Shown: positions 23,477 through 35,850 of the stretch, piece by piece
How the letters are laid out: each line of letters starts with the position of its first letter
How positions within the stretch are numbered: the first letter of the stretch is position 1
Source of the DNA: Copromyces sp. CBS 386.78
Lineage: Eukaryota; Ascomycota; Sordariomycetes; Sordariales; Sordariaceae
Length of the DNA: 64,000 bases
NCBI GenBank assembly: GCA_030685235.1
Contig: MU839105.1
Coordinates: 1 to 64,000, forward strand
Direction of reading: 5' to 3'
Position numbers and translations under genes: made by a program
The notes under the pieces: model-generated
What the model was told of the DNA's origin: nothing
Databases searched by the model: none
Seen by the model: the letters and a program-made list of their open reading frames with translations, nothing else

Positions 23477-25632
23477 GCCTCAAACACCGACGGCGAGTTC
23501 CGTACCTGGTGAGATCAAGATCAGCAACACTCAATGATTGGGGGACTTACGAACTTCGACTGTTTTACTACAAAAAGACATATGTTTCCACCTCCGGCCT
23601 TTCAGTGAAGATATTCACATCATCCATCGTCAATGTTGTTTCGATCCAGTGTCCACTCATTCACTTCTCACTGACACTGCCGCCGGCGTGCAATCTCACA
23701 CCCAAATATCGGGCGACTCTTCACGCTCTGGATAGCCATCCGTTTAACGTCTGTGCTCCCACGTTTGTGCCACACCGAGGTGAAAGATGTACCACACCTC
23801 TCTCAGGCTCCTCATCGCTGGAGCCAAAAGTCACATGTCCTTCAGTCAATCGGAAGCATCCCGCCGGGCCCGCCGTTAGTCCTATGATCCCGCGTCCAAC
23901 GTTAGATTCCTCGGTTCAAATTCCCAAACGTTGAGATAAAGTTACCTGCTGGCATCGCTAGCGTTAGGCGAGCATGGCTGAGTTGCTCTTGATCTTTTTA
24001 GCGTTGGTTGCCTTCTTTTTTCCTTGGGATCTGGATGGTAAGATCGATGTTATTCGGGGAAGACACTGAGACAGAAAAGTGACCAACGTGTATCACTTGG
24101 GGGCCTGGATGGTGATCTTACACTTGGCTTATGACCCCTGGTGATCCTCGTGTCAGATTTGGAGGCTGTGGGCGAGCATAATTGGGGCCCAGGAGTTTAG
24201 TGTCGATAATGACGAGTCGTAAGCTTTTCGGTGATAACTGATAAGGCGGCAAATCTGTGACGGCGAAGGAGTTTTGCAACTCTCACCAGTCGGTTTGTTC
24301 GGACTCGGAGTCCGAGTCTCCTAGTCCTTTCGGTGTCAGAGATTTCATCGCTCTTCCCATGTTCATGTTATATCGGTGCCGCATTGCTGAATGCTGTTGC
24401 CTGGAGTGGAGATGACTAACTAACATTGGCAGGTGCTAGTCAGCGACCAATGGAGGAGCGCGGCTGCGGCGCAGTTTCCCAACTCAATAGTCGGAACCGA
24501 ATTCCTGGGATATGAGGTTTCTGGATCGTCATTTCCATCTGCCCATGCTCTCCTTGTTTGCCTCACCAGCCTGGAAGTGGCGTCCCTGCCGAGTGCGACG
24601 GCACAGACCAGGCGTTCATGAGCCCCTGTTCATGATGTTTTTTACTGGCACATTTTTGATGTTTGGAGCATTGCTGCGTCGGAAGCATCGGAATGTCTCC
24701 CTACTTCTCAAATTTCTCAAATTTCCGCGTCGCGAGGGATCGTGTCGTAAGGCAACCGACTAGGGGGTGCATAGATCCGGATATTGAGTTGGAGATAAAA
24801 GAAAGTGAGGCTTTTGCGCACGTGCTTGGCTTCTCTGGGTTCATTTCCACGGGTCTGGATCACACGCAGGGTTCAATAAGAAAACAACGCCTGCTATCAC
24901 TCTGTGGCGGCGCTGCATACCGAATCCGGTGTGAAGTAAACAAACCCCTGAGCTGAGTTAGCTGTGTGAGGCCGGATCTGTGAACTGAAGCCCCTGACAA
25001 TTGTGTACCTTGTGTTTTCCCACGGAGAATTTAAGCCAATCAAAATCGGAAATGTCTTCCCGCCGTCGTCTAACGTCGCGACTCTCGAGGTTTGCTTTGG
25101 TTCCGTCATTGTAACCTTGTCCAATGACATGTGCTGCCCCGCTCGAAGCCTAAGGTATCAAACATCTACGCTTGTTCCGATGTTCACGTTCTCTTATTCT
25201 GATAACGCTTGTTACCTGCAAATAAAAGCCATCGACGCCGCATGATTTGTTTGCCCAGAATTCCTACGATCTTCTTGACGACTATTACTGAATTTTTGTA
25301 GAATTACACTGATACACAGTTACACTGAAGAGCCAAAATAGCACCTTCAACACACTTCTCTCTGGATTTCAACTAGGTGAAACCCAGGACCGTACACACT
25401 TGAATACCTCGATTGCTGATGTACATGTGTGAAAGAGATACCAAAGGCAATCCCCAAGGTCTATTTGTTCGCTAAAAGCAATGAAAATGTCTGAAGCAAA
25501 TTGAGAAAAGAGAGGAATCCCCTGGAAGCTCACCTGTCCCAGACTTCCTGACGTTCGCAACCTGACCAGAAACGTATATATGAATGACGTTGATGCAGTT
25601 GTTGCCGCTATTGCATCCACGCTTGCAGCTGA
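23477..25632. other. Intergenic between transposon and EST1-type gene
   Basis: Ordinary composition and no recognisable gene. A 141-codon frame at 23509-23934 (+) starts 33 bp outside the transposon and shows no domain or intron signals. The stretch includes the 3' flank of the EST1-type gene. Confidence 0.45.
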
Positions 25633-28256
25633 TCAAGGGTGGGCGGCGGCGTCAGGCAGTTCTCCGTAATCTTTGCCTCCTCTCTGAGACTCCAGCTCAT
25701 ACTGCGGGTGCACCCCGAACCGATGAGTCTTGGCATCGTATCGAAGCCATTTGCCTTCGCCCTCTATGGCAATTCTGTAGCCCAGGTACAGGACGCGTAT
25801 AATTCTTTCGTCGAGGAGGGAAGCCGATTCGAAATACTTCTCATCGTCGATGATCTTGTCTTCAGAGAACCAGTCGCTGGGGAAATACTTCTCAGCCCAC
25901 AGAAGGCCGCGCATGGCAAAGTCCTCGGGCAGAGGACGGGGAACCCCTTCGTTTTCCGGTCTGGGGAACTGATCGCTCTCAAATCGGTCATATGCCGAGT
26001 AATTCCGAAGCAAGGAGTTCAGCTGGTAACACACCAGTTGCCAAGGAAACTCTGGTGCAAAGTGGACCATAGCCTCTGGCAAAGAGATCAAATGGTAGAC
26101 AAAGGCAAGAGTCGCATGAAGATATGGAACGATATTAAGGTCGTCCTGTTGTCTGAAGACAACATCATGAGTTCTGTTGGCCAATCTCAAAGCTGTTACG
26201 AGTTGTAGATCTGGTTCCGTTCCCTCGGTGCCAGTCATGGTTTGGTCACGCGACTCATCACTGACGCTTGCTTTAGCTTTGATGGCTCTGTAAACGGGGT
26301 TCTTTTCATTACCCCAACCAATGATGGCACAGCAGTTGGCAATGGCAACGTGGTATCTGTCTGACGTTAGACTTGAAAACTGAAAAAGAAAAGGTACCAA
26401 TTGCACATACCCAGGTTCCCGCCATTGATATCCCGAAACCTGAATGTGATTATCAAGGGGCTTCAAGAAATTTTCCATATAATACTCCAACTTGTCCTGA
26501 GACTTGCCACTAAACATTACGCCGTGGGTCTGAACGAATGCAAGGTCAATATGATGGAGTCTTGAGTGACGACTCGAATCGGGGCCCAAAACAGGGTCGA
26601 AAAGCGTCATGATGCTGTCACGAGCTGAGCCGAAGGGAATCGCAACGCAGAGAGATTTGGCGTAATAGTAGAGTTGCTGCACCGCGTTAGGTCGGGAAAG
26701 AATGGCGAGATGGTGGTAGAGGCGCCCAGTAGTCGGCGACTTATCGGAAGCCTTCGAGTACCAATCCCGGCTTACACCAGTCCATATCTCTCGGTCGCGG
26801 AGGTTTCCCTCCTCAATAGCCATCCGATAACGGCTCAGATCCCCGAGGCACTCAATCCATGTCTCTTCGAAAGCAGGCACAGTCTCGTACAACAACGCCA
26901 TCATCGAGTATGCCAGGTAAATGAACGTAAGCATGTGCTCAAGACTTCCCGGAAGACGATGTCTCAATAGTTCAAGGAAGCTGTGAATCCCATGTCTCCA
27001 CATTCGGGCCGGCATTGCGTACTTGGCGGCCAAACGCCTTAACGCTGGACTCGCAGACGGATGTTGTGAAGCAAGGAAGAAGTCGTGATGCTCGTGCAGC
27101 AAAGTGCGGTGCAGGGCGATCAAGGCCTGCCATTGCTCATGGTTGATCGGCTTGTTGGCCGGATCTGTCTCGGCATTCTGGGCGTTGTCGACCTCGATGC
27201 ATTTACTCTCGACCATGACGAGACCAGCATAGATACCCTTGACCTCGGTAACAAGCTGCTCCTGGGAAATAGCGCGGGTTTCGGGCTGTTTGAGGAACCC
27301 AATCGACATGTCTTCGGACTGAGCAGGTGTTCGAGTGGGCGTGTTTTGAGACTGTTGATTCTGGCGGCGGGACTTGGCCTGCGAAGCAGTTAAGGGTAAT
27401 TTGTGGCTTGTGGCAACGTTCGACTTGTCGTATGGCTGAGTTCGAGTCCGAGTTGTATCATTCTGGGGATCCCACAACATTCCTTTTTGAGTTGGCCCTC
27501 GGTCAAACTCCGCACGCGCATCTTCCGTCATCCCACTTGCTCCCTGACGGCCAGAAGTTTTGGAGCGCTTGGGAGGGGACTGGCTACGAGAACTTTCCCT
27601 TTTGTTGCTGGGCGAAGGGCTCTTTGTTCGGAAAGCACGGTCTGGTTGCGCCTGCGCCACATTGCCCGAATCTTGGCCGACATTTCTTCCATAATTTGAC
27701 GGCCGGTTGGTGTCTCCAGGAACTGCCTTTCCGGACTTAGAACCAACGTCTATACCCGGGTTTCTGATGTGATGCATGGCTAAATGTGAATACCAATCCT
27801 TGTATTGGAGAGGGAGAATAAGGGGGGGGGGGGGGGGGGGGGGGGTGGGGGGGTGAGTTAAAACTACACAACCATAAACCTTTAATTGGTCGAGTATCTT
27901 CCGTCCACTGCCCATACCCCCACTGTAGNNNNNNNNNNTGTATTGGAGAGGGAGAATAAGGGGGGGGGGGGGGGGGGGGAGGAGAGTAAAGTGACCAACC
28001 TTTCACTTATATTCGTAGGCTGAGATGCCTTCCACTGCGCATTCAGCCAGTCTTTTCCGTTGTCAGAACTTTGGCTCTTATAAAGTTCCGCATGGACAGA
28101 TTTGATGTGAGCCTCAAACTGCACGTAGTCGGTGACCGTTGGGAGGTCTAAATTGCAGAGACTACAAACTGTCGGTTTCTGCTTAGAACGTGCTTGTTTT
28201 CTTAGGTAGTTGACAAAGCCTTGTCCGATGTCTACCTGGGGCTTTTGTGAGGTCAT
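25633..28256 (-). CDS. EST1/SMG7-type DNA/RNA-binding domain protein with N-terminal zinc-finger-like segment
   Basis: Two exons on the minus strand, 28007-28256 and 25633-27779, joined by an intron with GTGAAA donor and TTTAG acceptor that keeps one frame (about 798 aa). Residues ~29-55 carry C-x2-C...H-x4-H, a C2H2-like finger. Residues ~100-250 are Ser/Pro/Lys-rich and disordered. From ~270 to ~540 the protein matches the EST1 DNA/RNA-binding region common in filamentous fungi: helical repeats, the sequence GRLYHHLAILSRPNAVQQLY near 26710, then YYAKSL and an IPF-S-A-R-x-S-I block. Proteins with this domain act in telomerase recruitment or nonsense-mediated decay (14-3-3-like phosphopeptide binding), but the many fungal paralogues are uncharacterised. 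The intron holds long C runs and a 10-N gap, so its length is unreliable; the exons look complete. Confidence 0.8.
27801..27843. repeat. G homopolymer tract and copy 1 of the sequence flanking the assembly gap
   Basis: TGTATTGGAGAGGGAGAATAA followed by a run of more than 20 G. The same 21 bases and G run return right after the gap at 27939. It lies in the intron of the EST1-type gene. Confidence 0.9.
27929..27938. other. Assembly gap (10 N)
   Basis: Ten N characters in the intron, bordered on the right by a copy of the sequence found 138 bp upstream. This suggests the two contigs overlap and are not separated by missing sequence. Confidence 0.95.
27939..27979. repeat. Copy 2 of the gap-flanking sequence with G homopolymer
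   Basis: Direct repeat of 27801-27843, starting exactly at the base after the gap. Confidence 0.85.
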
Positions 28257-31234
28257 GACTGGAAAGGGTGTTGTGCAGGTGTGTGCTTGTGCAAGTGTGA
28301 CGTTGGGGGGGCTCTTCGGACGTTGAAGTGTGACCCGTGACTCAAGCTAGCGACAGTCAAAAGAGGGAGATGTGACCTGCGCGGGTGATACACCAGAGAA
28401 TCTTTAGACTGCGAGCCCGTGCGCAACAGGGGCCTGACAGTGACAAGATATGAGGGATCTGGATTTAGTACCGGAGGATGTCGGGGACCACGATGTCCTA
28501 CGGAGGATCGAAGGGCGGTACAGGTGGTTGCGAGCGATTTTTGTCGAGAAGTCGACCACAGGTAGCTTTCCGGGGGGGATGTCGAGAAGAGCGGGGTGGC
28601 AATAAATCTGGGAAGATGTTTTTGCAAGGGTAAATTCTCATGAAGGTGATGACGCGAACTGCGTGAAGGTTGATCGATGGAGGCGGCAAACCGCGGTGGT
28701 GTAGTGTCAGTCGAGTTTCTCAACGTTGCGCGTAATCGGCAAACAGAGCAAACGAATAATTCGGTACGACGAATCGAAGCATTGAGGGTAAGATAAAAGA
28801 GGCCTTCCTACAAGCATAGGTATGAAAGATGATGTTTGTCCCTCGAACACAAATGGTCTGGAAACGCTTTCTTTTAGGCTTTCTGCTGGTGTTGTAGGCT
28901 TCTGCTGGTGTTGAAGCCTCGTCGTTCGCAAACTAGTCTAGACTGGCAGGGAGGGGGTGTGGACCATGGTTGCCTTAATCCGGGCGAACCATTTGCAAAT
29001 TGGTACGTCCAGGTACGTACCTTGCCCTGTTGTACCTACGCGAGATAGTGGTCCGCGCACTATTAATGCGGCTCAACTCAAAGCAAAAATGCCTGCCCCG
29101 AATGGGTGTCTTTGAGTCCCGTCGTTAAACCTCACCGAAACGAAGCAGCACATTTACCTTAAGAAGAAAGAGAAGTCACCAGTAGAACTTTAACAATGAA
29201 TACCAGAAAGCACCACCTTGAGCCCTGTATAAGTAGTAGCTCATACTTATCTTCCATCTTGAACGGAGGTACAATAGACGCATCATGATAGCATTGAGGT
29301 TGGTTTTCAGCCCGTATTTTTGGGGCCTGTTGCATTCCTTGGCGGGCTCCCACTTTCCCGATTTGCCAACCATCAGGCGTAGGACGCGGTGAACATCTTC
29401 CTAAGCCAGTCGCCCTATCGGCACCTCTCTACCTCTCTCCGCGGGTGTACCAGTAACTATTCGGCTTCTTCTGCTGCGTACTATTCTAAAAAGATGCAAA
29501 TGAGTGTAGGTGAGAGTGGGTAAGGTAATTCTTGGCGGGATACTTACTCCGAACTCGCAGTCCCACTTCATGCTTGCCTCCTTGGTTGACCATGGTGACC
29601 CATTGAGGCCTCGAGATGTTGACCGAGCTGGCCAACATCATCCACTCCCGTCAGCCGCAATTGAGATCGAAGAGACCTGCTAATCAAAGCGAGAGCTGAA
29701 TGACCGTTAGGCCTTGTCGCAAAATTTCCGGTCATGATTTTGACACAAGCGAAAAAAGTCAGCCTTGCACACCGTCTTCACCCTCATCGTCCACCAGCTA
29801 AACTCAACATCAATTCGAACAATTAGCAGCGCAACACTGTACCTCATGCTGGCTAGTATTGACCCAAGGTGGCCTTAACATATTAGCGGTGAAGTCCCGC
29901 CATTTCCAGCAAACATTTTATTTCAACTTTAGCAGAAGCTCTGATAAAGCAAACATTCGGGCTGTAACATCCACAAGGAGACGGGGCATTTGGGTGTTTG
30001 GGCATTCGGGCATCCGTACTAACGTCGCTACCCCACGGCCTCTTTTTACGACCACCGAACATGGAACACATCACGACCTAACGCAACCTGATGCGACCAC
30101 AGAGAAGGCGGCGGGGAAGCCCTTTCAGAGGCAGTACTTCATCCACTCTCTGCCCAACGAGCCGCTGGTTTCGGTCAAGTAAGGCAGGCTCTAATGTCTT
30201 TTTATTCCAGACGGTCTACGAGGCTTCTCCTGGTCTTGATATCGGATAAGGTCAAGGTCATGTGAGGTTCGGGAAGGAAAACACGGGGGTTGTGCCGCCA
30301 ATTTTCGATTGTTGGGTGGTTGGTTTGTGCCGTCACACGGAGGCAGCGCCTGTTCGAAGAAATCCTCAAGGAAGGGTTCCGGTCCGATGGCTGTGAAAAA
30401 AAAAAAAAAAAATATGTTTGAGCTCCTCAAGGGGTGTTTCGACGTCGGCCTCGTTGGGTCACAAGCCACAGCCCGCCATTGCTGCCTGTCACCGTGGTTG
30501 TCTGCAATTGATCACCTATCCTCCTCTTTGTGCGGTCACAAGCCTCGCCGGAACCTTAAGCGCCGCTCACCTCCCTTGGTAGGAGATGAAGCAGCCGCAA
30601 TAGACGCTCTTATTCCTATTCAGGTGTATTTGAGGTCTGTGATTAGTCGCCTTTGCTAATATTGGGGGTTCCAGCAATAAAGAAGGCAGCCTCATTCCAA
30701 ATCACCCTCCTGGGATGCATATAATCGGAACGCCAATCGGACATGATGCTTTGAATAGCGTTTGCCTTGCGCCAATTTACCATCATCACAAACAACAGAC
30801 GAGAAGGCTGAGATGATCGGCTGCTTAATCATACCCGAACCGAAGTGATGGCCTCCCAGAATTCGACTTTGGGGGCTGTCCAAAAGAAGAATTGGGAGGA
30901 AGATCATTTTTCCATCCCGTCCCTTTGAGCGGCTCTTGCAGCAGCAAAAGTGAGACATACCTTGACGGGTGTACGACCTCGGGGCATCGGCCTTCCCCAG
31001 GTTTTGCAAGGGGTTTTAACAGCAAAGGGATCAAAAGGGTCTTGACGGAAGAAACCCGATTCGCTTTCTTGGAATCTAAGCACAACCAGATGCTGTCAGA
31101 ATAGGTTATCGACCGCGTTCAATTCTCACGATACGTCATGATACTGGTACTTTATAGGTACCACAGTATGATATGTCTTGGCATCTTGAAAAGAGAGGCT
31201 CATCTAACCGAGAATAACGGACCAGGCCGCTCTG
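28257..31234. other. Intergenic, upstream of EST1-type gene
   Basis: No frame shows a domain. Contains an 18-A run near 30395-30412 and several short frames of chance length. The first few hundred bases should hold the promoter of the EST1-type gene. Confidence 0.4.
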
Positions 31235-31331
31235 TTGGGGGCCGGACCGCGGAATTGAACATGTCCGTGTAAAGAAGCTCAGTGTCGGGAATACTGATTG
31301 ACTAGAGGGTTCAATTCCTTTTGGCCCCCAA
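31235..31331. repeat. 97-bp fold-back element (nested inverted repeats)
   Basis: TTGGGGGCC at 31235-31243 pairs with GGCCCCCAA at 31323-31331, and inside them GGAATTGAAC at 31251-31260 pairs perfectly with GTTCAATTCC at 31309-31318. The two stem parts are separated by 7 and 4 unpaired bases, and the loop is about 48 bp. The right arm mimics a tRNA T-arm (GGTTCAATTCC next to GGCCCCCA), but no D-arm or anticodon arm fits. It could be a small fold-back transposon relic or a structured RNA. Confidence 0.6.
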
Positions 31332-32981
31332 TCACCCTTTCATGGGCCCTAATACTCTGTGCAAATGGCAGCATGCACATGTCACGAGATTCTCACATAT
31401 AGTCCTGACCACCCATGATCTGATCGCGGCGATATTCCCTCGAACTTGGAGTCCATCATCCACAAGACGATTAACGATGCAGTCCATACACCGAACGCCA
31501 GATATCAATTCCAGTCGTGTGAGTGAGTGAGTGAGTCAATTGTTTGGTAGTTTGATAAGAGGCTAACGAAGATAAAGTTCAGACACTAGTTGCTAGTCGT
31601 TCAATGTTCACCTATCAGTATTTTTTGCGCTGATGAAGGCCACCGATAGGACTACCGATTCCAATGGATCCATATCATGACCAAAGCCTCGCTGGGGTCC
31701 TACAACCTTTCATGCGTTTTGTTGGGGATACTGCGTGCGGTTTTCGGTATTCTCAACTACCCGACGGGATGATCATCCGGTGACATCTCCGGACATTTCA
31801 CGCGGATTGGTACCGGCCTCATAGGGAAGTAAACAATGAGGTATGTCTCATTGTCGAGAGCCCCATAGATTTAGGACTTTTCTCACCGAAGGCTTGAACA
31901 GATGGAGGCTCTCCATACGTGGGTCGTAGACACGCATGTCTCCCTTGCTCACTCGACGACCTCCACATCCCGCGTCACGCGATAGGTAACTCAACAGCCA
32001 AATCAGCATTCCAGCGATCGAGATGCTTCGCCGTCGACTCCCTTGAGGAGGTTTTAGAGACAGTTGCCTTACGTCAAATCTCTTGATGTGCTTGTCTCGG
32101 TGCGTAAGGCGTCCAAATCCCGGTGCATCACCCCTATTTACTATTCCTAACTCAGTCCAGCCTCCTTGGTCATCGCGTTGGTCCATTGTTACAATTTGTC
32201 GGGGAAGCGTTGGCTCAATTCCTGTGCGCTAGTTTGGGCGGGTAGCAAGCAGGCAGGGAAGTGTACCCATGATGCCGCCTGCCTAACTGATTCACCGCCG
32301 TTTGCCCAATGGTGACAACACGGTGGACGGACGAAAACCTGAATGGCACCTCAAAATTTCAATCTACCACGGGAGCTTGAAGCTGGGAAAACAAACTCGC
32401 AGGGACCAGAACCATCCATCAAAGTCCCTATCCGACAAGCGGCTCTTTGCCAGTTGTTCAATACCCAACGCACAGCCAAAATGTATCAGCCGACCAATGA
32501 GCAGATATCACGTTGTCAGTACACTCAACATCTTGCGCCACGTCTACCTCATCAGATTCTCTTGGACTGAGTACCCAAAACAGGAGGTTGAATGTTATAC
32601 CTTCTCGTTCAATGATTTCACAATGCTACGAGTCCGGTCACTGGCACCGAGCCGTCGGATGATGGAGTGGCACTACATTGCAACTCGGAGCTTAGGGTGG
32701 CCAGCACAACCCCAAGGACAGTGCCATCAAGATTTATTTTCTGTCAGCATCAGCCGTCGGGATGATACACCACTTGGCATCGAGGATTGACGACACAATA
32801 ACGTTGCCTGGGTTTCGAAGATGTTCACCAGCCCCATAACCTGACAACCTCAGTGGCCACTCGGTGAGGACACTCCCCAGCCATTTCCGGGAAGATGCTC
32901 GAACTGCTATGATCGTCGGGAGATCCGGCACTAAGGATTGGATCCCAAGTCTGGCAGGCTATGGGCACGGATGGGCATCCG
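31332..32981. other. Intergenic, no gene recognised
   Basis: Short overlapping frames on both strands up to 162 codons (32302-32790, +), none with a recognisable domain or splice pattern. Confidence 0.4.
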
Positions 32982-33281
32982 TCAAGGCGTCTTTGCCTGA
33001 TGACACAAGGGCTTCCGCTGGCTGTGGATGGACATAAGCCAACCACCTGAGCCGCCTTCTTTGTCCGCGGGGATCTCCTGGCAGCGACTCATCGACACGA
33101 GGGCGTTGCAGGCGTCAAGTACGCCGCGCATTGTGATGCCTTGGTCTAGGCACTCGAAGCCTTTCTCGAGTTCTCCTTGGACCGAAGCCGGTATGACTTG
33201 GCACTTTTTGCCTTCTTTTCCTACACCTTCTGATCCCGTTGGACGACAGAGGCTGAATAGGATCACGCGAGGCCGTACCAT
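32982..33281 (-). pseudogene. Possible fragment of a protein-coding gene, unknown family
   Basis: A minus-strand frame whose central part (about residues 26-85, roughly 33030-33205) looks protein-like. It has amphipathic helix-like spacing in ELEKGFECLDQG and MRGVLDACNALVSMSR, and many G/C third bases, unlike the frames around it. No intact gene can be built from the flanks. It may be the remnant of a decayed gene or an exon of one whose other parts I cannot see. I do not recognise the family. Confidence 0.25.
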
Positions 33282-35850
33282 GGGACCGGAACTCCTTAGA
33301 GGCTGTGGTTGCCTTGTTGTTGCTTTCTACTTTCGACACCGAATGGCGGCAAGACGTGTGTATCCTGACTTAGATGGCAGGCTGAGCAGGAGCACGGTGT
33401 TGGTTTCACAATGGCGTCGATGATATGGGAGGCAATCTACCTGAGGGACTAATGTCTCGGCTCGGGAAGTGACTCTAAAGCTGGGGCGGGTTTCTCAACT
33501 CTCAAGTCATGTCCTCCCTTTCGTCCGGTCTTCGAGAAGATACAGCTGACAAATGTCACTCCTTTCAGCCTGCCATAACAGCTCTCATAAACTAGCACGT
33601 TGAATCTGGAGTATTCAGCGTTGCTAGCTGAGACCTCAGCGCGTTCAGCTTAGGTGATGCTTGCTATGGCCGTTTTTGATGCCTCAGCTCGTCTGTGTCG
33701 AGGGCTGCATGAATTGTATAACGAATGCGCCGATAGCGGGCCGAAACATGGACATCCGAATAGTATAATGGCCAATCGGCATTGCCGAGAAGATTGCTCC
33801 ATGCCGTACATATCAGGAACCGGAGAAATCAAGGTTAGAGTATACCATAGTATACCCTCATCGCTGCATTTGCTCTGGTTGTAGTGTATGAGGCAAAAGT
33901 AGCTAGCTGTGGCGTTGTACCTCCCGGAGTCCTCCGGGTTTTCAGCCACCACGTGGCTAAATCTTGGCACTCGGCCGACATCGTCGTGTGACCCTGGACT
34001 TGTTAGTAACGAATCAATACCAAAAATCTACGGGACGTGTTCGCCGCTTGCTCAACAGCGACCAGCTTGAAAAGAATGACTGTCCACCATGCTTTCACTG
34101 AAGCATCGATCATGACTAGTAATCTGATCAGCAGTGTCTCTGTCATCAGCAATACGAAGGGCCCAGGATCTTAGCAGCTCTTTGGATGAGGCAGTGCTCT
34201 TGTCAGACTCATTCCACTCGTCGACGCTATCAAGTCACTATCATGGTCACCTATCGTATACACGTATGACGCGTTACTCGACGTTCACGCCGATGCTCGG
34301 CTAGACGAGAAAGTCCTAGGTGTTGAGCACTTGTGGCAACGCCGCAATCGCCACTACGAACTTGACGGTCCCGAAGATGCCGAGACCATTTCCCCCATAA
34401 AGCGAACCTTGAAATTCTTCATATGAACGCGTACACTCGACTCATCTTCGTCGTCACAAGTGTGGTTGCCTTGCCGGAGATATGTCTAGAAGAGGGAGGT
34501 ATCAGCTTCACGTTTCAAGCTCAACTGGCCAGTTCTTCGGTGAAGAAGGGTATGGCGGTTACCCAAGAGTCTGTAGCGATGGCTGAGTGGGCTGGGCGGT
34601 AACGGCGGGACGGCAATATTCAAGATGATCAGGGTCCTGGTATTGACGACTGGTGGTCGTGGAACCTTGAAAGTCCAATCTGCATGGAGGAACGGGTGGT
34701 GTCTCCATCACGGCATGTTCAGCTCTGCCGGGATCCTCGGTGTTCACTCTGTTCCTTGTACCGAGTCTGTCCGTCCCAATATTGGACAATAGGAAGGCAA
34801 TGGGGCGGGGAGACCTTGATGCCTAGCCAGTTGACGAGGGAGTCGAGAGGATGTCGGAGATGACAAGGCTCGTCTTCCGCTAATAGAGGCCGTAGAGGTA
34901 AGTAAGGCGGCTCGGGCAGGCAAGGAAGAGGCCAAGTGATCAAGAGACACTGCATTGGATGAGAGGCTTTGTAGAGAACGGTTTCGAGATGCCATGGATG
35001 ACCCGAAGGAAATTGGAGAGCGGTGCGGGTGTGCCATAGTAACCGGGCATGTCAAATCACTCGTCATAGGTTTTCTCGTGACACAGCGTATGGGAAGGGC
35101 CGACAAAGAAAAAAAAGCAGATACATCTGCCTCCGCTCCTTTGAAACTGCCTGGTATGTGCGTCGACCCTCACATGTTTGGTAGATCTGAATCGAGAGGT
35201 TGTATGAGATGATCAGGCGTATTTCCTATTTAACGAGATTAGCAGGATAAGTAAGGCGGCCCGGGCGGGTAAGCAGGCGGACAAGAGTGCCCGTCCATGA
35301 GGCATTGAATTAGAGGCTGTTAAGCCGTGTCGAGTTGTTAGGGAGATCATGGTGCGGTGTGACAGAGAGCCAGGTGCTGTCTTATCACAAACCGTGTGCC
35401 GCACTTCGCGCTCTAAGCGGCAGGGAAGCAGCGAAAAAAACTGACAGGGTTTCCTAGGTGATTGAGTGACTGCCGCCGTCAATGAGATCACTCACATGAC
35501 ATTAAAACCTTGGAGTTGGCGATTGTAAAGAGGACGGAGGTCGAGAGAAGTTAACGCTGATATGGTACGGGAAGGAGCTTCGTATGGGGAGGAGCGACAC
35601 AGATTGAAGGTCATGACAAGGAGGGAGTGTCGTCCTGGCATGTCCAGTTTTGGCTGATTGCGGCGATAGAGCAAAATTTATGAGAATTTTCAAAGAATAC
35701 TGTAATGTGTTGATAGTAGTAAAACATCCAAAAAGAAATTAAGCATTGGTTTATTTTCATGTCATCGACGCGTTTCTTCCATCTTCATGTGCAACCCTTC
35801 TATGCAAACCATGCACTACCCCGTACACCAACCTAAATACTCACACAAGT
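33282..35850. other. Intergenic, with a short near-duplicate at 34899 and 35248
   Basis: No gene recognised. A 22-bp sequence TAAGTAAGGCGGCTCGGGCAGG at 34899-34920 recurs with two changes at 35248-35269, with looser similarity in the following ~60 bp. The last part is the 3' flank of EMC1. Confidence 0.4.

Noticed and set aside
23509..23934. 141-codon frame on + just outside the transposon
   Set aside because: No domain and no splice or codon-use support.
30395..30412. Run of 18 A as a sign of a retroposed copy
   Set aside because: No coding or SINE-like sequence upstream and no target duplication found around it.
31237..31329. Possible tRNA gene suggested by GGTTCAATTCC and a 7-bp acceptor-like stem
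   Set aside because: No D-arm or anticodon arm can be formed and the A-box is missing; the likeness comes from a nested inverted repeat.
32302..32790. 162-codon frame on +
   Set aside because: Overlaps other frames of similar quality and has no recognisable feature.
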